A DNA stretch of 64,000 nucleotides, taken from positions 620,001-684,000 of the forward strand of contig NZ_ARQF01000020.1 of NCBI RefSeq assembly GCF_000384815.1, written 5' to 3'. Below, piece by piece: positions 36,444 through 45,745 of this stretch (the stretch's first letter is position 1; every line of letters begins with the position of its first letter). A model generated the notes under the pieces. It was not told the origin of the DNA, did not search any database, and saw nothing but the letters and a program-made list of their open reading frames with translations. The translations under genes and the position numbers were made by a program. This DNA comes from Halodesulfovibrio aestuarii DSM 17919 = ATCC 29578. Its GTDB lineage: Bacteria > Desulfobacterota > Desulfovibrionia > Desulfovibrionales > Desulfovibrionaceae.

Positions 36444-37250
36444 TTATTCCTCAATTAAAAAACAGACAGAGGTGCTGTGAGCTTCAAGAAACTCCATAGA
36501 CTTTGGAAACGCATCTTCCGCGTGCGGCTCGAGGGTTGCGCTTGGCGTGAGTTCATTTTCCGCAATGTAATCAAACAAATCGAGAAGCGGGATAGAGCCT
36601 TCGCCGAGGGCAAGATGTTGATCTGCTGAGCCATCGTTGTCGTGCAAATGAAGGTGGCCGAGGCGCGACGAAAAAGCATCAAGCCATTCGTATAGGTTAT
36701 TACGCTGCGCCCCTTTAGCAAAGGAATACCAGTGCCCCACGTCAAAACAGTGGGAGACACGACTGGCAGGCAACATTTGCACAAGATCGACAAGAGGCTT
36801 CGGTACCAGTTCAAAAGTGTTTTCAAGAAAAAATGGAGAGTTCGATTGACTTTCACGAAGCAATAGAGACCATGTTTCGAAAGAACGAGAAAGCCACTCT
36901 TCGTAATAAGGAGCGTGCTGCCCCGCTTCATATTTAGGATGCCCAACAAAATGAGTTGGTTCGTAAGCTTGTGAAAATTCGAGCGCCTTTAGCAGCGTTG
37001 CACGGGTTGCGTCGAGAATATGGTCGTTTAAACTCCCCGGTGCCAAGTCAAAAAAAGGAAGATGAATCCCACAGGAAAGCCCGGCTTCTGCGAAGCGTAA
37101 TGCGGTTTTCACATGCCAGTCCATGTCAAGATATTGAACCGCATAGGTATCCATGCCCAGTTCTGGAGACACTCCTTGTGCAATCAGCATATCAATATAT
37201 CGCGGTTCATTAGCAGCATAACTAAGCGGCAAATTTACAAACAGGCTCAT
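36444..37250 (-). CDS. Xylose-isomerase-like TIM-barrel protein (CbiR-like?)
   Basis: A 268-residue AP-endonuclease-2/sugar-isomerase-type TIM barrel. Probable metal ligands occur at the expected strand ends: the His in HFVGHPKYE, the Glu in FFLENTFE, the Asp and His in CFDVGHW, HLHLHDNDG and the Glu/His in ATLEPH. In Desulfovibrionales, proteins of this size and fold include the cobamide-remodelling phosphodiesterase CbiR, which is one possibility; a sugar-phosphate isomerase is another. The ATG at 37250 is preferred over the frame's opening at 37313. It is monocistronic. Confidence 0.7.
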   Translation of the reverse strand: MSLFVNLPLSYAANEPRYIDMLIAQGVSPELGMDTYAVQYLDMDWHVKTALRFAEAGLSCGIHLPFFDLAPGSLNDHILDATRATLLKALEFSQAYEPTHFVGHPKYEAGQHAPYYEEWLSRSFETWSLLLRESQSNSPFFLENTFELVPKPLVDLVQMLPASRVSHCFDVGHWYSFAKGAQRNNLYEWLDAFSSRLGHLHLHDNDGSADQHLALGEGSIPLLDLFDYIAENELTPSATLEPHAEDAFPKSMEFLEAHSTSVCFLIEE

Positions 37251-37505
37251 ACCATTCAACCCTTTTTTTTCATCCAAAGACAACTCATACACATAGTCTC
37301 TTTTCGTGTGCAAAAAACACCGTGAAGTTATATTTTACACAGTTTCTTTTCAAGACACTACCTTGGAAAAAAATTGAAACTATTGTCGACTGCTCCGTTG
37401 GACAATAAATCCTACTTTTTTTGTATATTTTCGCACAAAATATTTTTTTATTATCTTTTCAGACTGTTACACACAAAAAACCATACCTCGCCCACTCCCT
37501 TTCTC

Positions 37506-37558
37506 TTGACGAAATCCTATAAATACCCTACCCCGTCGGTATGATAATAACTCATACC
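37506..37558 (+). promoter_or_regulatory. hmc operon promoter/operator region
   Basis: GGTATGA-N7-TCATACC (37538-37558) is a perfect inverted repeat about 230 bases before hmcA. A TATGAT (37540-37545) inside its left arm could be a -10 element, and TTGACG occurs at 37506-37511 but is too far for that -10. The operon encodes an Rrf2-type repressor as its last gene, making this a natural candidate for its operator. The 220 bases from here to the hmcA ATG have no convincing gene; an open frame at 37541-37759 lacks coding character. Confidence 0.5.
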
Positions 37559-37783
37559 AGATCGGTAGGCTTTCTAGCCTCCGGTTTACTGAGTTATCAG
37601 GCCTCGTATTTTTTACGTTGCCTGTGCAACCGCATACATATCCAGACTGCCACAGTGCCCTTAGGCCGCATGGCCAGTTCTGCGCGGTTCTGCTTTTCTC
37701 TTGAAGTTGGGGAACTTTTCAGGAGACTGATGGCTAAGGGGTGTCTGAGGACAAGTTAATATTTCATCGAAAGGACTGCCACT

Positions 37784-39343
37784 ATGATGAAGGGAAAATC
37801 ACTGCTTCGCTGGGCGGGCATGCTGATGGTTGTAGCGCTTGTATCGGTCGTCGGTATCGAAGCGCGCAGCTCTAGTGTAACAGCTGCTCCTGCCGAGCAA
37901 CATGCTGATATCATAAAAATTGATGTTATCGGCAAGCTGGGTGATATGGAATTGCCAGCCGTTACGTATCGACATGATTTGCATACTGATGCGCTGAAAA
38001 AAATGGATAAAGACTGTGCTACCTGTCACGACAGCGACAGCAACGGCAGCATGAATCTTACTTTTAAAAGAACTGATGATATGTCTGCTAAACAGTTGCA
38101 GAATTTATATCACCAAAACTGTGTAGGTTGTCATGCTGACATGGCTAAAGCCGGTAAGGACACTGGTCCTCTGGAAAGCGAATGTCGTTCATGTCACAAT
38201 CCTAAGCCAGATATGGTTGCAGAACGCCAGCCTATCGAAATGGATAAATCCCTGCACTTCCGCCATATTTCTTCCAAAAAACTTGCTGTTTCACAACAGG
38301 ACAAAAACTGTGGCGCTTGTCACATGAATGTTGATGTTGTTGCCGGTACCGCTAGTTACGTAGCAGGCACCGAAGACAGCGATAACGGCTACGGTGACGG
38401 CTTTGTAAAATACAAAAGCCCTAAATCCGCAGCACACAGCAGCTGTATCAGCTGCCACAAGAACGAAGCAAAGAAAGACACCGCATTTGCAGGTCCTGTG
38501 ACCTGTGCTGGATGTCACAGCGCTACTGCTCAAAAAGAAATGAAGAAAGTAACTCCTGAACGTCTCGACCGCGGTCAGCCGGATACTCTTCTCATCGTTC
38601 CGAACACTGCTGCTGAAAAAAATATCGCACCTGTGGCATTTGACCACAAGTTCCATGAAGCCAACGTAAAAGATTGCAGCACTTGCCACATCAACGGCAT
38701 CGGCAATGACAAAGACGGATTCAAACCACTCTACAGCGACATGCACGACGCTAAGTCTTCTGCAAGCTGTGTCGGTTGCCACGCAATGCGTATTGCACAG
38801 AATCCTTCCTGTGAAGGCTGTCATACAATGGTTCCTGTTCAGAACTTCAACGAACAGTCTTGCGCCACTTGTCACAACGCTAACGGCGTTACCGCTGAAC
38901 AAGCAGCTAAGATGAGCAAAAAAGAACGTAGTGCAGTTGCTGCATCCGTTATTGCTGCTCGCGAAGCAGGTGCTGTTACTTACACCGCTGAAGATATTCC
39001 TGAATTCGTAAAAATTGACGCTTTAGCAGACACATACGAAGCATCCAAAATGCCGCACCGCAAAATCGTTGAAACTCTGCTCAACGCAACTGCGGACAGC
39101 AAGCTTGCTGGTAGCTTCCACGCTGAAAAAGGCAAAGTCTGTCAGGCCTGTCACCATCAGAGCCCTATCAGCATTAAGCCACCAAAATGTCAGAGCTGTC
39201 ATAGCGAAGCTTTCAAAAAAGGTGACCGTCCAGGTCTTAAAGCTGCATACCATCAGCAATGCATGACCTGCCACACCGAAATGAAAATTCAGAAGCCACA
39301 GAACACTGAGTGCGCAGGCTGCCACGCCGCACGCGCTAACTAG
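37784..39343 (+). CDS. hmcA: High-molecular-weight multihaem cytochrome c
   Basis: A 519-residue periplasmic cytochrome with an N-terminal signal peptide and 14 CXXCH haem-binding motifs by my count. The spacing groups them into cytochrome c3-like modules: three in the first 140 residues, seven from about 180 to 365, four in the last 80. HmcA of Desulfovibrio vulgaris is known as a 16-haem protein, so this one appears to have fewer canonical sites. It takes electrons from periplasmic c3/hydrogenase and passes them to the membrane subunits encoded next. AAGGA precedes tandem ATGs (37784, 37787). Confidence 0.93.
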   Translation: MMKGKSLLRWAGMLMVVALVSVVGIEARSSSVTAAPAEQHADIIKIDVIGKLGDMELPAVTYRHDLHTDALKKMDKDCATCHDSDSNGSMNLTFKRTDDMSAKQLQNLYHQNCVGCHADMAKAGKDTGPLESECRSCHNPKPDMVAERQPIEMDKSLHFRHISSKKLAVSQQDKNCGACHMNVDVVAGTASYVAGTEDSDNGYGDGFVKYKSPKSAAHSSCISCHKNEAKKDTAFAGPVTCAGCHSATAQKEMKKVTPERLDRGQPDTLLIVPNTAAEKNIAPVAFDHKFHEANVKDCSTCHINGIGNDKDGFKPLYSDMHDAKSSASCVGCHAMRIAQNPSCEGCHTMVPVQNFNEQSCATCHNANGVTAEQAAKMSKKERSAVAASVIAAREAGAVTYTAEDIPEFVKIDALADTYEASKMPHRKIVETLLNATADSKLAGSFHAEKGKVCQACHHQSPISIKPPKCQSCHSEAFKKGDRPGLKAAYHQQCMTCHTEMKIQKPQNTECAGCHAARAN

Positions 39344-39359
39344 GAATCAAGGAGCAATT

Positions 39360-40466
39360 ATGCATCGCAGAAAATTCCTAAGCCTGCTTGGCGGCGCCGG
39401 TATTGCTTCCACCTTGGGAACTACTAAGGCAAAGGCTGCCAGCCACGCTGCATTTGACGGATATCCTGACGCCATGGGCGTACTTCACGACAGCAGCCGT
39501 TGTATTGGTTGTCGTAAATGTGAAGAAGGATGTAACACTGTAAACAACTTCCCGAAACCAGAGAAAAAGTTTGACGATCTCTCTGTTTTGGATACTAAAC
39601 GCAGAACCAACGCCACCGCGCACACTGTAGTTAACAAATACAATGTTGCCGGTCTGGATCACCCTATCTTCCGTAAACAGCAGTGTAACCACTGTATGGA
39701 ACCAGCATGTGCATCCGCATGTTTTGTTAAAGCGTTTACCAAAAACCCTGACGGCTCCGTTACATACAACGGCGACGTTTGTGTTGGTTGCCGCTACTGC
39801 ATGATCGCATGTCCATTCTCCGTTCCTACTTTCGAATACGAAGATCCTTTAGATCCACTCGTTCAGAAATGTACTATGTGTCACCCGCTCATCAAAGAGG
39901 GCAAGCTCCCGGGCTGTGTTCAGGCATGTCCTAAAGAAGCACTCACCTTTGGTAAACGTTCTGACCTGATTGAAATTGCACGTGAACGCATCCGCAAGCA
40001 TCCTGATCGTTACGTAAAGAAAATTTACGGCGAAAAAGAAGCTGGCGGAACCAACTGGCTCTACCTTGCTCCGGTAAAACATACCGAACTTGGCCAGCCT
40101 GTAGTTGGTAAAAAGGCCGCTCCGGAACTTACCGCTGGAGCTCTTGGCGCTGTTCCAATGGTAGTAGGTATTTGGCCTGTATTGCTCACCGGCGCATACG
40201 CAATCAGCAAGCGTAAAGAAAAAATCGCTGCTGAAGACCAGAAAGCCGCTGTAGCTCAGGCTGTTTCTGAAACTCAATCCGCTGCGGAAGACAAGCTTAA
40301 AGCTGCAATGGAAAAAGCTGCTAAAGACAAAGAAGCTTCCATTGCTCGTGAAACTAAAAAAGCTGTCGCCAACGCTGAAAAAGAGTTTGAAGAAAAGCTT
40401 GCTGCACTCCAGAACCCTGAGAGCGAAGAAGTAGAAGAAAGCTCCAAGCCTGAGGGAGATGCATAA
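39360..40466 (+). CDS. hmcB: Hmc complex iron-sulfur subunit
   Basis: A 368-residue protein with a Tat-like N-terminus ([13 protein letters not shown]) and four cysteine clusters for [4Fe-4S] centres: [35 protein letters not shown] and CTMC with a later CVQAC. A single membrane helix ([15 protein letters not shown], about residue 265) is followed by a long Ala/Lys/Glu-rich coiled-coil tail. It bridges HmcA and the quinone-side NrfD-like subunit. It shares its last base with the start of hmcC. Confidence 0.93.
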   Translation: MHRRKFLSLLGGAGIASTLGTTKAKAASHAAFDGYPDAMGVLHDSSRCIGCRKCEEGCNTVNNFPKPEKKFDDLSVLDTKRRTNATAHTVVNKYNVAGLDHPIFRKQQCNHCMEPACASACFVKAFTKNPDGSVTYNGDVCVGCRYCMIACPFSVPTFEYEDPLDPLVQKCTMCHPLIKEGKLPGCVQACPKEALTFGKRSDLIEIARERIRKHPDRYVKKIYGEKEAGGTNWLYLAPVKHTELGQPVVGKKAAPELTAGALGAVPMVVGIWPVLLTGAYAISKRKEKIAAEDQKAAVAQAVSETQSAAEDKLKAAMEKAAKDKEASIARETKKAVANAEKEFEEKLAALQNPESEEVEESSKPEGDA

Positions 40467-41626
40467 TGAGTAACGATCAAAAAAAATTCTGGCATGCTGG
40501 AAATATCCTTACCGCTATCATTCTTGCCGGCGGTCTGGTTCTTACTTTCCTGCGTTTTTATAAAGGTATCGGCGCCGTAACCAACCTCGATGATAACAAC
40601 CCTTGGGGTCTCTGGATCGGTTTCGACCTTATGTGTGGTGTAGCACTGGCTGCCGGTGGTTACGTAACCTCTGCATCCTGCTACCTCTTCGGCATGAAGC
40701 ACTACCATTCTGCAGTGCGTCCTGCCATCACTACTGCTTTTCTTGGCTACTTCTTCGTAGTTGTAGCTCTTCTGTACGACTTGGGTCACCCTTGGAGACT
40801 CCCGTACCCACTGGTATACTCTCAGGGCACAACCTCCCTTCTTTTTGAAGTAGGTCTGTGTGTATCCCTTTACGTATCAGTTCTTTTCATTGAGTGGTCT
40901 CCTGCAGCACTCGAATGGCTCGGCATGCGCAAGCTTCGCAATCTTGTAATTAAGCTTACATTGCCTCTCACCATTATGGGTGTTGTTCTTTCCACCATGC
41001 ACCAGAGCTCACTTGGCGCGTTGTTCCTCATCGCACCGGGCAAGCTGCATCCGCTTTGGTACTCCAGCTTTATGCCGGTATTCTTCTTCATCTCCTCCAT
41101 GGTAGCTGGAACATCCATGGTAATCTTTGAAGGAACTCTCGCTCATAAAGGTCTGCACCATATGATGGACGACACACACCTTAAAGAAGCACACGGTGTG
41201 GCTTTCGGCTTTGCAAAAGCTGCCTCCTTCATTCTTGCCGGTTACTTCTTCATTAAGTTGTTCGACATCACAATGGACAACGACTGGAAATACCTTGCTA
41301 CCGGCTATGGTGTTATCTTCCTTATTGAAATGTTCGGTTTTGTACTGCTTCCTTCTTTCCTCTACGCAATCGGCGTACGTGAAAAGAACCTGAAGATTGT
41401 ACGTATCGCGTCCATTTTCGGCGTACTCGGCATTGTTGTAAACCGTTTCAACGTGAGCATGATTGCGTTCAACTGGCAGCTTCCTGCTTCTGAACGTTAC
41501 TTCCCGAGCCTCATGGAAATCGGCATTTCTATTTTCGTTGTGACACTTATTATCACAGCGTACCGCTTCATCACTACCCGGATGCCTGTTCTGTTCGAGC
41601 ATCCGGAGTACAAAGACGCTCATTAG
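40466..41626 (+). CDS. hmcC: Hmc complex NrfD-like membrane subunit
   Basis: A 386-residue integral membrane protein of the NrfD/polysulfide reductase C type with about ten helices. DNNPWGLWIGFDLMCGVALAAGG and YDLGHPWRL are typical of quinone-interacting NrfD proteins. It is translationally coupled to hmcB by a one-base overlap and followed after 16 bases by the tiny hmcD. Confidence 0.92.
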   Translation: MSNDQKKFWHAGNILTAIILAGGLVLTFLRFYKGIGAVTNLDDNNPWGLWIGFDLMCGVALAAGGYVTSASCYLFGMKHYHSAVRPAITTAFLGYFFVVVALLYDLGHPWRLPYPLVYSQGTTSLLFEVGLCVSLYVSVLFIEWSPAALEWLGMRKLRNLVIKLTLPLTIMGVVLSTMHQSSLGALFLIAPGKLHPLWYSSFMPVFFFISSMVAGTSMVIFEGTLAHKGLHHMMDDTHLKEAHGVAFGFAKAASFILAGYFFIKLFDITMDNDWKYLATGYGVIFLIEMFGFVLLPSFLYAIGVREKNLKIVRIASIFGVLGIVVNRFNVSMIAFNWQLPASERYFPSLMEIGISIFVVTLIITAYRFITTRMPVLFEHPEYKDAH

Positions 41627-41642
41627 TCCGGAGGTTAATACT

Positions 41643-41786
41643 ATGGAAAACATTATCTATACTCTCCACGACTTTATGCTCCACACCAAGACCATCACAT
41701 ACGTGCTGATGGGTGTGGCTCTGGTCAGCTTTGTCGGTTACTGGATGTTCCTGACCGGCAGAGAAGAAAAAATGAGAAAGTACTAG
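41643..41786 (+). CDS. hmcD: Hmc complex small membrane subunit
   Basis: A 47-residue protein too short for routine gene calling. It reads MENIIYTLHDF, then a single hydrophobic helix (YVLMGVALVSFVGYWMFL) and a basic end (EEKMRKY). GGAGG lies six bases before the ATG. Position, size and single helix match HmcD of the D. vulgaris hmc operon, a small membrane subunit of unknown function, possibly a structural or haem-associated helix. Confidence 0.88.
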   Translation: MENIIYTLHDFMLHTKTITYVLMGVALVSFVGYWMFLTGREEKMRKY

Positions 41787-41789
41787 TCA

Positions 41790-41812
41790 TGAGGGGAGGG
41801 TAACCTCCCTCA
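41790..41812 (+). promoter_or_regulatory. Intra-operon hairpin between hmcD and hmcE
   Basis: TGAG-G-GGAGG-GTAA-CCTCC-CTCA forms a strong short stem with a GNNA-type loop and one bulged G, four bases after the hmcD stop. There is no T tract, so it is more likely an RNA stability or processing element than a terminator. Confidence 0.55.
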
Positions 41813-41828
41813 GGACAAGGAGATAACA

Positions 41829-42509
41829 ATGATAGCATTTCTTACCGGACCGATGCTGTGGGTATCACTGCTGGTATTCTTTGGCGGTCTTACAGTTCGT
41901 GCCGTAATGTACGTACGCGGTCTTAACTGGCAGCTTGATCGTGTAGCATATAAGCCGCACATGTCTCTTGGCCTTCGCGGTGCAATTCACTCCATCCGTT
42001 GCTGGCTCATCCCGGGCGGCACTTACGGTTGGCGTCAGCAGCCATTTATGGCAACAGGCTTCTTCCTGTTCCATATCGGCGCTATTTTGCTTCCGCTTTT
42101 CCTGATCGGACATCAGGAGCTTCTTAAAATGGCATTCGGCTTCAGCCTTCCGACGATACCGTCCAGCGTTGCAGATGCACTTACAGTTCTCGCAATTATC
42201 GGCGGCTTCATGCTTGCCATCCGTCGTATTGCACTTCCTGAAGTACGTATTCTTACAACGGCCTACGACTGGTTCATTCTCGGTATTTCTGTAGCACCTT
42301 TTGTGACCGGCTTTATCGCCCGTCTACATCTCGGTAATTACGATTTCTGGCTTACCTGTCATATTCTTACCGGCGAAGCTGTGCTGCTTCTGGCACCATT
42401 CACTAAGCTGTCCCACATCGTACTGTTCTTCATGTCCCGTGGTCAGCTCGGCATGGATTACAACATTAAGCGCGGTGGCGCTAAACGCGAAACCGCATTC
42501 CCGTGGTAA
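41829..42509 (+). CDS. hmcE: Hmc complex membrane subunit (haem b/NarI-like)
   Basis: A 226-residue protein with five or six hydrophobic segments and membrane histidines (FHIGAIL, GHQELL, HLGNYDFWLTCHI, LSHIVLF) that could hold b-type haem, as in the NarI/DsrM-like family. It carries electrons across the membrane between the periplasmic cytochrome and the cytoplasmic HmcF. AAGGAG is upstream. Confidence 0.9.
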   Translation: MIAFLTGPMLWVSLLVFFGGLTVRAVMYVRGLNWQLDRVAYKPHMSLGLRGAIHSIRCWLIPGGTYGWRQQPFMATGFFLFHIGAILLPLFLIGHQELLKMAFGFSLPTIPSSVADALTVLAIIGGFMLAIRRIALPEVRILTTAYDWFILGISVAPFVTGFIARLHLGNYDFWLTCHILTGEAVLLLAPFTKLSHIVLFFMSRGQLGMDYNIKRGGAKRETAFPW

Positions 42510-42532
42510 CAGTAAGCCGCTAGGAGAAAACA

Positions 42533-43918
42533 ATGCCTCAAGGTACTTTTTGTAACACCACACCTATTGGCAGCGAAGAAGAGCTGAAAGCTCTGCTTGG
42601 CGACAAAGGTGGCGCTCAGTACTACGAAGAAATGAAAGAGCTCGACGTTGATTCCGACGCCCTTGGAGCTTTACTCGAAAAAACTTGTCAGTCCCGTATC
42701 CATACGTGGCTTGAAATATGTGCCCACTGTGGCATGTGTGCAGATTCCTGTTTCCTGTACCGCGTAAATGATCGCGATCCTAAACAGGTTCCTGCGTATA
42801 AAATCCAGTCTACTCTTGGTGAACTGGTTAAGAAAAAAGGCAAAGTGACCAACGAATTCATGCGTCATTGCGTGGACGTTGCATGGTCACAGTGCACCTG
42901 TTGTAACCGTTGCGGCATGTACTGCCCGCATGGCATCGACATGGGCGTAATGTTCAGCTACCTTCGCGGCGTTCTCAACTCTCAAGGTTTTGTTCCTTGG
43001 GAAATGAAAATCGGCTCCGGTATGCACCGTGTATACAATGCACAGATGGACGTTACCACCGAAGATTGGATCGACACTTGTGAATGGATGGCTGAGGAGT
43101 ATGAAGAAGAGTGGCCGGGTCTGGAGATTCCTATTGATAAGGAAGACGCAGATATTATGTACACTCTGAACGCTCGTGAGCCTAAACACTACCCTGAAGA
43201 CCTCGCAGAAGCAGCAATTCTGTTCCACCTTGCAGGAGAAAACTGGACAGTACCAAGCGTGGGCTGGGAACAGACCTCCCTTGCCATGTTTGCCGGAGAC
43301 TGGGCAGCATGTAAAATGCAGGTTGAATCCGTATACAAAGCTATCGAACGACTTCGTCCGAAGCGTGTTATCGGCACAGAATGTGGCCACGCACACCGCG
43401 CAACAGTAATCGAAGGCCCTTACTGGGCTGGTCGTGAAGACGGTTTGCCACCTGCACCATACATTCACTACGTAGAATGGGTTGCAGAAGCCCTGCGCAC
43501 CGGCAAACTCAAAATCGATCCAGAGAAAAAGATTAAAGAACCTGTTACCCTTCAGGATTCATGTAACTACGTGCGTAACCACGGCTTAGCAAAAGCTACC
43601 CGTGAAATCATGAGCTACATAGCTGAAGACTTCCGCGAAATGGGTCCTAAACGTGAGCACAACTACTGCTGTGGCGGTGGTGGCGGCTTTAACGGTATCG
43701 GTAAATACCGTAAAGAACGTAACAAAGCGCTCCAGACCAAACGCGACCAGATTCTCGCAACTGGCTGTAAGCTCGTTATAGCACCTTGCCATAACTGCTG
43801 GGATGCCATCCGCGATCTTGAAGAGGAATACGAAATCGGCATCCGCTGGTCCTTCCTCAAACCTTTGCTCATTAAAATGGTTATTGTTCCGGATCACCTT
43901 AAGCTTCCAGAAGAATAG
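42533..43918 (+). CDS. hmcF: Hmc complex cytoplasmic Fe-S subunit (HdrD-like)
   Basis: A 461-residue protein. Two [4Fe-4S] motifs lie in the first third ([11 protein letters not shown] and [11 protein letters not shown]). CCG-type cysteine patches follow at the C-terminus: [16 protein letters not shown] and APCHNCWD. This is the arrangement of heterodisulfide reductase HdrD/DsrK-like subunits and of HmcF. It probably delivers electrons to a cytoplasmic acceptor of sulfate respiration. No membrane helix is present, so it must dock on HmcE. Confidence 0.92.
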   Translation: MPQGTFCNTTPIGSEEELKALLGDKGGAQYYEEMKELDVDSDALGALLEKTCQSRIHTWLEICAHCGMCADSCFLYRVNDRDPKQVPAYKIQSTLGELVKKKGKVTNEFMRHCVDVAWSQCTCCNRCGMYCPHGIDMGVMFSYLRGVLNSQGFVPWEMKIGSGMHRVYNAQMDVTTEDWIDTCEWMAEEYEEEWPGLEIPIDKEDADIMYTLNAREPKHYPEDLAEAAILFHLAGENWTVPSVGWEQTSLAMFAGDWAACKMQVESVYKAIERLRPKRVIGTECGHAHRATVIEGPYWAGREDGLPPAPYIHYVEWVAEALRTGKLKIDPEKKIKEPVTLQDSCNYVRNHGLAKATREIMSYIAEDFREMGPKREHNYCCGGGGGFNGIGKYRKERNKALQTKRDQILATGCKLVIAPCHNCWDAIRDLEEEYEIGIRWSFLKPLLIKMVIVPDHLKLPEE

Positions 43919-44036
43919 TCCATAAAGAGCATTACATTTGTTATGGTCACCGGAGCGGAAGGCTACCGCTTTCCGCTCCGGTTTTCATCTTGGCGCCCGG
44001 CAGGTGCCCCGCAACGTTTATCCCGAAGAGTACGGT

Positions 44037-44393
44037 ATGAGAAAACGTATCCTTGTTATTGAGGATGATCCGAATGTCCTCGAGTACATGATCAATTTTC
44101 TGCAGTCTGGTGATTACGATGCTGTGGGTGCTCAAAACGGAAACACAGCCCTTGATATTGCAGCAGGAACTCCATTTGATCTGATTACCTTGAACATGGA
44201 AATGCACAATGATTCCGGAGCAGTAGTTTACAAGGAATTGGCTTCCAGTAGTTATAACAGGGAAACTCCTTTTATCTTTGTGGGTGGCCCCAAAGATATT
44301 CATCAGGCCATTCCCAATGCTGTGGCGACTGTAACCAAGCCATTTGATCCCGATAGGATGCTCACCATAATCCGGCAAACTCTCGGCGAATAA
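44037..44393 (+). CDS. rrf1: Response-regulator-like protein Rrf1 lacking the phospho-acceptor Asp
   Basis: A 118-residue single receiver domain. The acidic pair is present (VIEDDP) and the conserved Lys is present (TVTKPFDP). The phosphorylation site reads LITLNMEMHN, with Asn (codon AAC) where receivers have Asp, and the usual Thr/Ser after beta-4 is Gly (FIFVGGP). It is therefore likely a phosphorylation-independent pseudo-receiver. In D. vulgaris rrf1 and rrf2 follow hmcF and deletion raises hmc expression. The ATG at 44037 is chosen because MRKRILVIEDD is the domain start; an open frame extends to 43938. Confidence 0.88.
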   Translation: MRKRILVIEDDPNVLEYMINFLQSGDYDAVGAQNGNTALDIAAGTPFDLITLNMEMHNDSGAVVYKELASSSYNRETPFIFVGGPKDIHQAIPNAVATVTKPFDPDRMLTIIRQTLGE

Positions 44394-44414
44394 CTTTTAC
44401 GCTTTATCTGAATT

Positions 44415-44864
44415 ATGAAATTCACCACACGTAGCCGTTACGCAACGCGTATGCTCCTCGACATAGCAATGAACGAGGAAGATGGTCCTGTCTCCATTAA
44501 AGACGTAGCCATGCGGCAAGAAATATCCATTAAGTATTTAGAAAAACTTATGCGTGATCTTAAAAAAGAAGGCTACCTTACCAGCAAGTTAGGGGCTAAA
44601 GGTGGCTACCACCTTGCGCGCAATCCTTCCAGAATACGGTTGGGAGAATTGATACAGGCGCTTGAGAAAACTGAACCATGTTACGGCTGCGACGAAAACC
44701 ATTCTTGCTGCCCGCGCATTCATGTCTGTCTCACCCGCACCATGTGGGAAGAAGCTTCAAAAGCTATGTATCACAAACTTAATCAATTCTCATTGGCAGA
44801 CCTTATCCACGACTCATCTCTGTGTCCTAAGAACCAGCCAGATTCTGTTCCACCACGAGTTTAA
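44415..44864 (+). CDS. rrf2: Rrf2-family transcriptional regulator
   Basis: A 149-residue winged-helix repressor, founding family type: MKFTTRSRYATRMLLDIA, then ISIKYLEKLMRDLKKEGYLTSKLGAKGGYHLA. A Cys-rich segment near residues 93-108 (CYGC, CCPRIHVC) could bind an Fe-S cluster, as in IscR and NsrR. Located 21 bases after rrf1, it probably represses the hmc operon through a palindrome far upstream (inference). Confidence 0.93.
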   Translation: MKFTTRSRYATRMLLDIAMNEEDGPVSIKDVAMRQEISIKYLEKLMRDLKKEGYLTSKLGAKGGYHLARNPSRIRLGELIQALEKTEPCYGCDENHSCCPRIHVCLTRTMWEEASKAMYHKLNQFSLADLIHDSSLCPKNQPDSVPPRV

Positions 44865-44886
44865 TCTCCCCTTCTACAACATTATA

Positions 44887-44926
44887 GATGTGTCGCTTTT
44901 ATTTTCTCCCACCCGACACATCTTAA
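44887..44926 (+). terminator. Possible terminator after rrf2
   Basis: GATGTGTCG (44887-44895) and CGACACATC (44914-44922) form a 9-base stem with an 18-base loop; the tail (TTAATAA) is only weakly T-rich. Confidence 0.5.
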
Positions 44927-44998
44927 TAACCACCAGAAACCGCTTACATTTATAAAAAAACAGCTTGACAGCGAATCAAAAACTTTCCGTCCCAGCCC

Positions 44999-45175
44999 TT
45001 GACTTTAAACACGTAAGGGCATAGTTATGACCAGTTCAGCGCTTGCTGTCGTGCTATTGTTGCGCGCCAAGGCAGAGCACAAAGGTTCGCCTTATGCACT
45101 GTTTGCTGAAAACATCCTGTGGCCGTGAGGCCGTCGTTTACGGGGTGGCCTTTTCTCAGGGGCCTCCTTTTTTTT
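44999..45175 (+). ncRNA. Structured leader/attenuator before rimP-nusA
   Basis: A possible promoter (TTGACT at 44999, TAGTTA 17 bases later) is followed by about 140 bases rich in local complementarity: GTGCT/AGCAC around 45050-45075, a small AAGG-TTCG-CCTT hairpin (45082-45093), and GAGGCC (45127-45132) pairing with GGCCTC (45161-45166) just before CT9. The last stem plus T run is a terminator-like element only 30 bases before the rimP ATG. It could be an attenuator, perhaps a target of NusA, which the operon encodes. No known RNA family was recognised. Confidence 0.45.
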
Positions 45176-45205
45176 ATTTGAGCGACAGGAAATAAGGAAG
45201 CAAAA

Positions 45206-45709
45206 ATGACCGGAAACGGACTGTACCAACAGATCAAAGATATCATTACACCACTCATCGATGATGCTGAACTCACCCTGTGGGGTTTTGAACTCGGCTC
45301 CGGCCAGCGTATGGTGGTAAGAATTTATGTAGAAGGCCCTGACGGTGTCACCATCGATCAGTGCGCCAAGCTCTCCAGACACATTGGCTTGACGCTCGAA
45401 GTTGAAGACGTTCTCTCTGATGCATACACACTGGAAGTTTCATCACCCGGCCTTGAACGCCCGTTTTTCACAGCAGAACAAGTTTCCAAGTATATTGGTA
45501 AACCTGTTTCAGTAGTATTGCGCGACCCTCATGATAATTTCCCGGGACGCCGCAAATTCCAAGGCGAAGTCAAGTCCGTAACAAACAACACTATTGTCCT
45601 CACTCTTCCTAATGATGAGGGCGACCTGACTTTTGATTGGGATGATCTGAAAAAAGCACACTTGGTACACATTTTTCCTGATACCAGCAAAGGCAAGAAA
45701 AAGAAGTAG
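45206..45709 (+). CDS. rimP: Ribosome maturation factor RimP
   Basis: A 167-residue cytoplasmic protein for 30S subunit assembly. It has the two family parts: an N-terminal alpha/beta domain with DAYTLEVSSPGLERPF, and a C-terminal SH3-like domain (FQGEVKSVTNNTIVLTL) ending in a basic tail. It opens the rimP-nusA-ylxR-infB operon. The ribosome site is AAGGA. Confidence 0.95.
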   Translation: MTGNGLYQQIKDIITPLIDDAELTLWGFELGSGQRMVVRIYVEGPDGVTIDQCAKLSRHIGLTLEVEDVLSDAYTLEVSSPGLERPFFTAEQVSKYIGKPVSVVLRDPHDNFPGRRKFQGEVKSVTNNTIVLTLPNDEGDLTFDWDDLKKAHLVHIFPDTSKGKKKK

Positions 45710-45745
45710 GCAGACTTAGCGCAAGAGCGAGTCGAAGGAATTCAA

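Noticed and set aside
37541-37759. 72-codon open frame in the hmcA leader
   Set aside because: Its composition is not protein-like, it lacks a ribosome site, and it overlaps the promoter/operator region.
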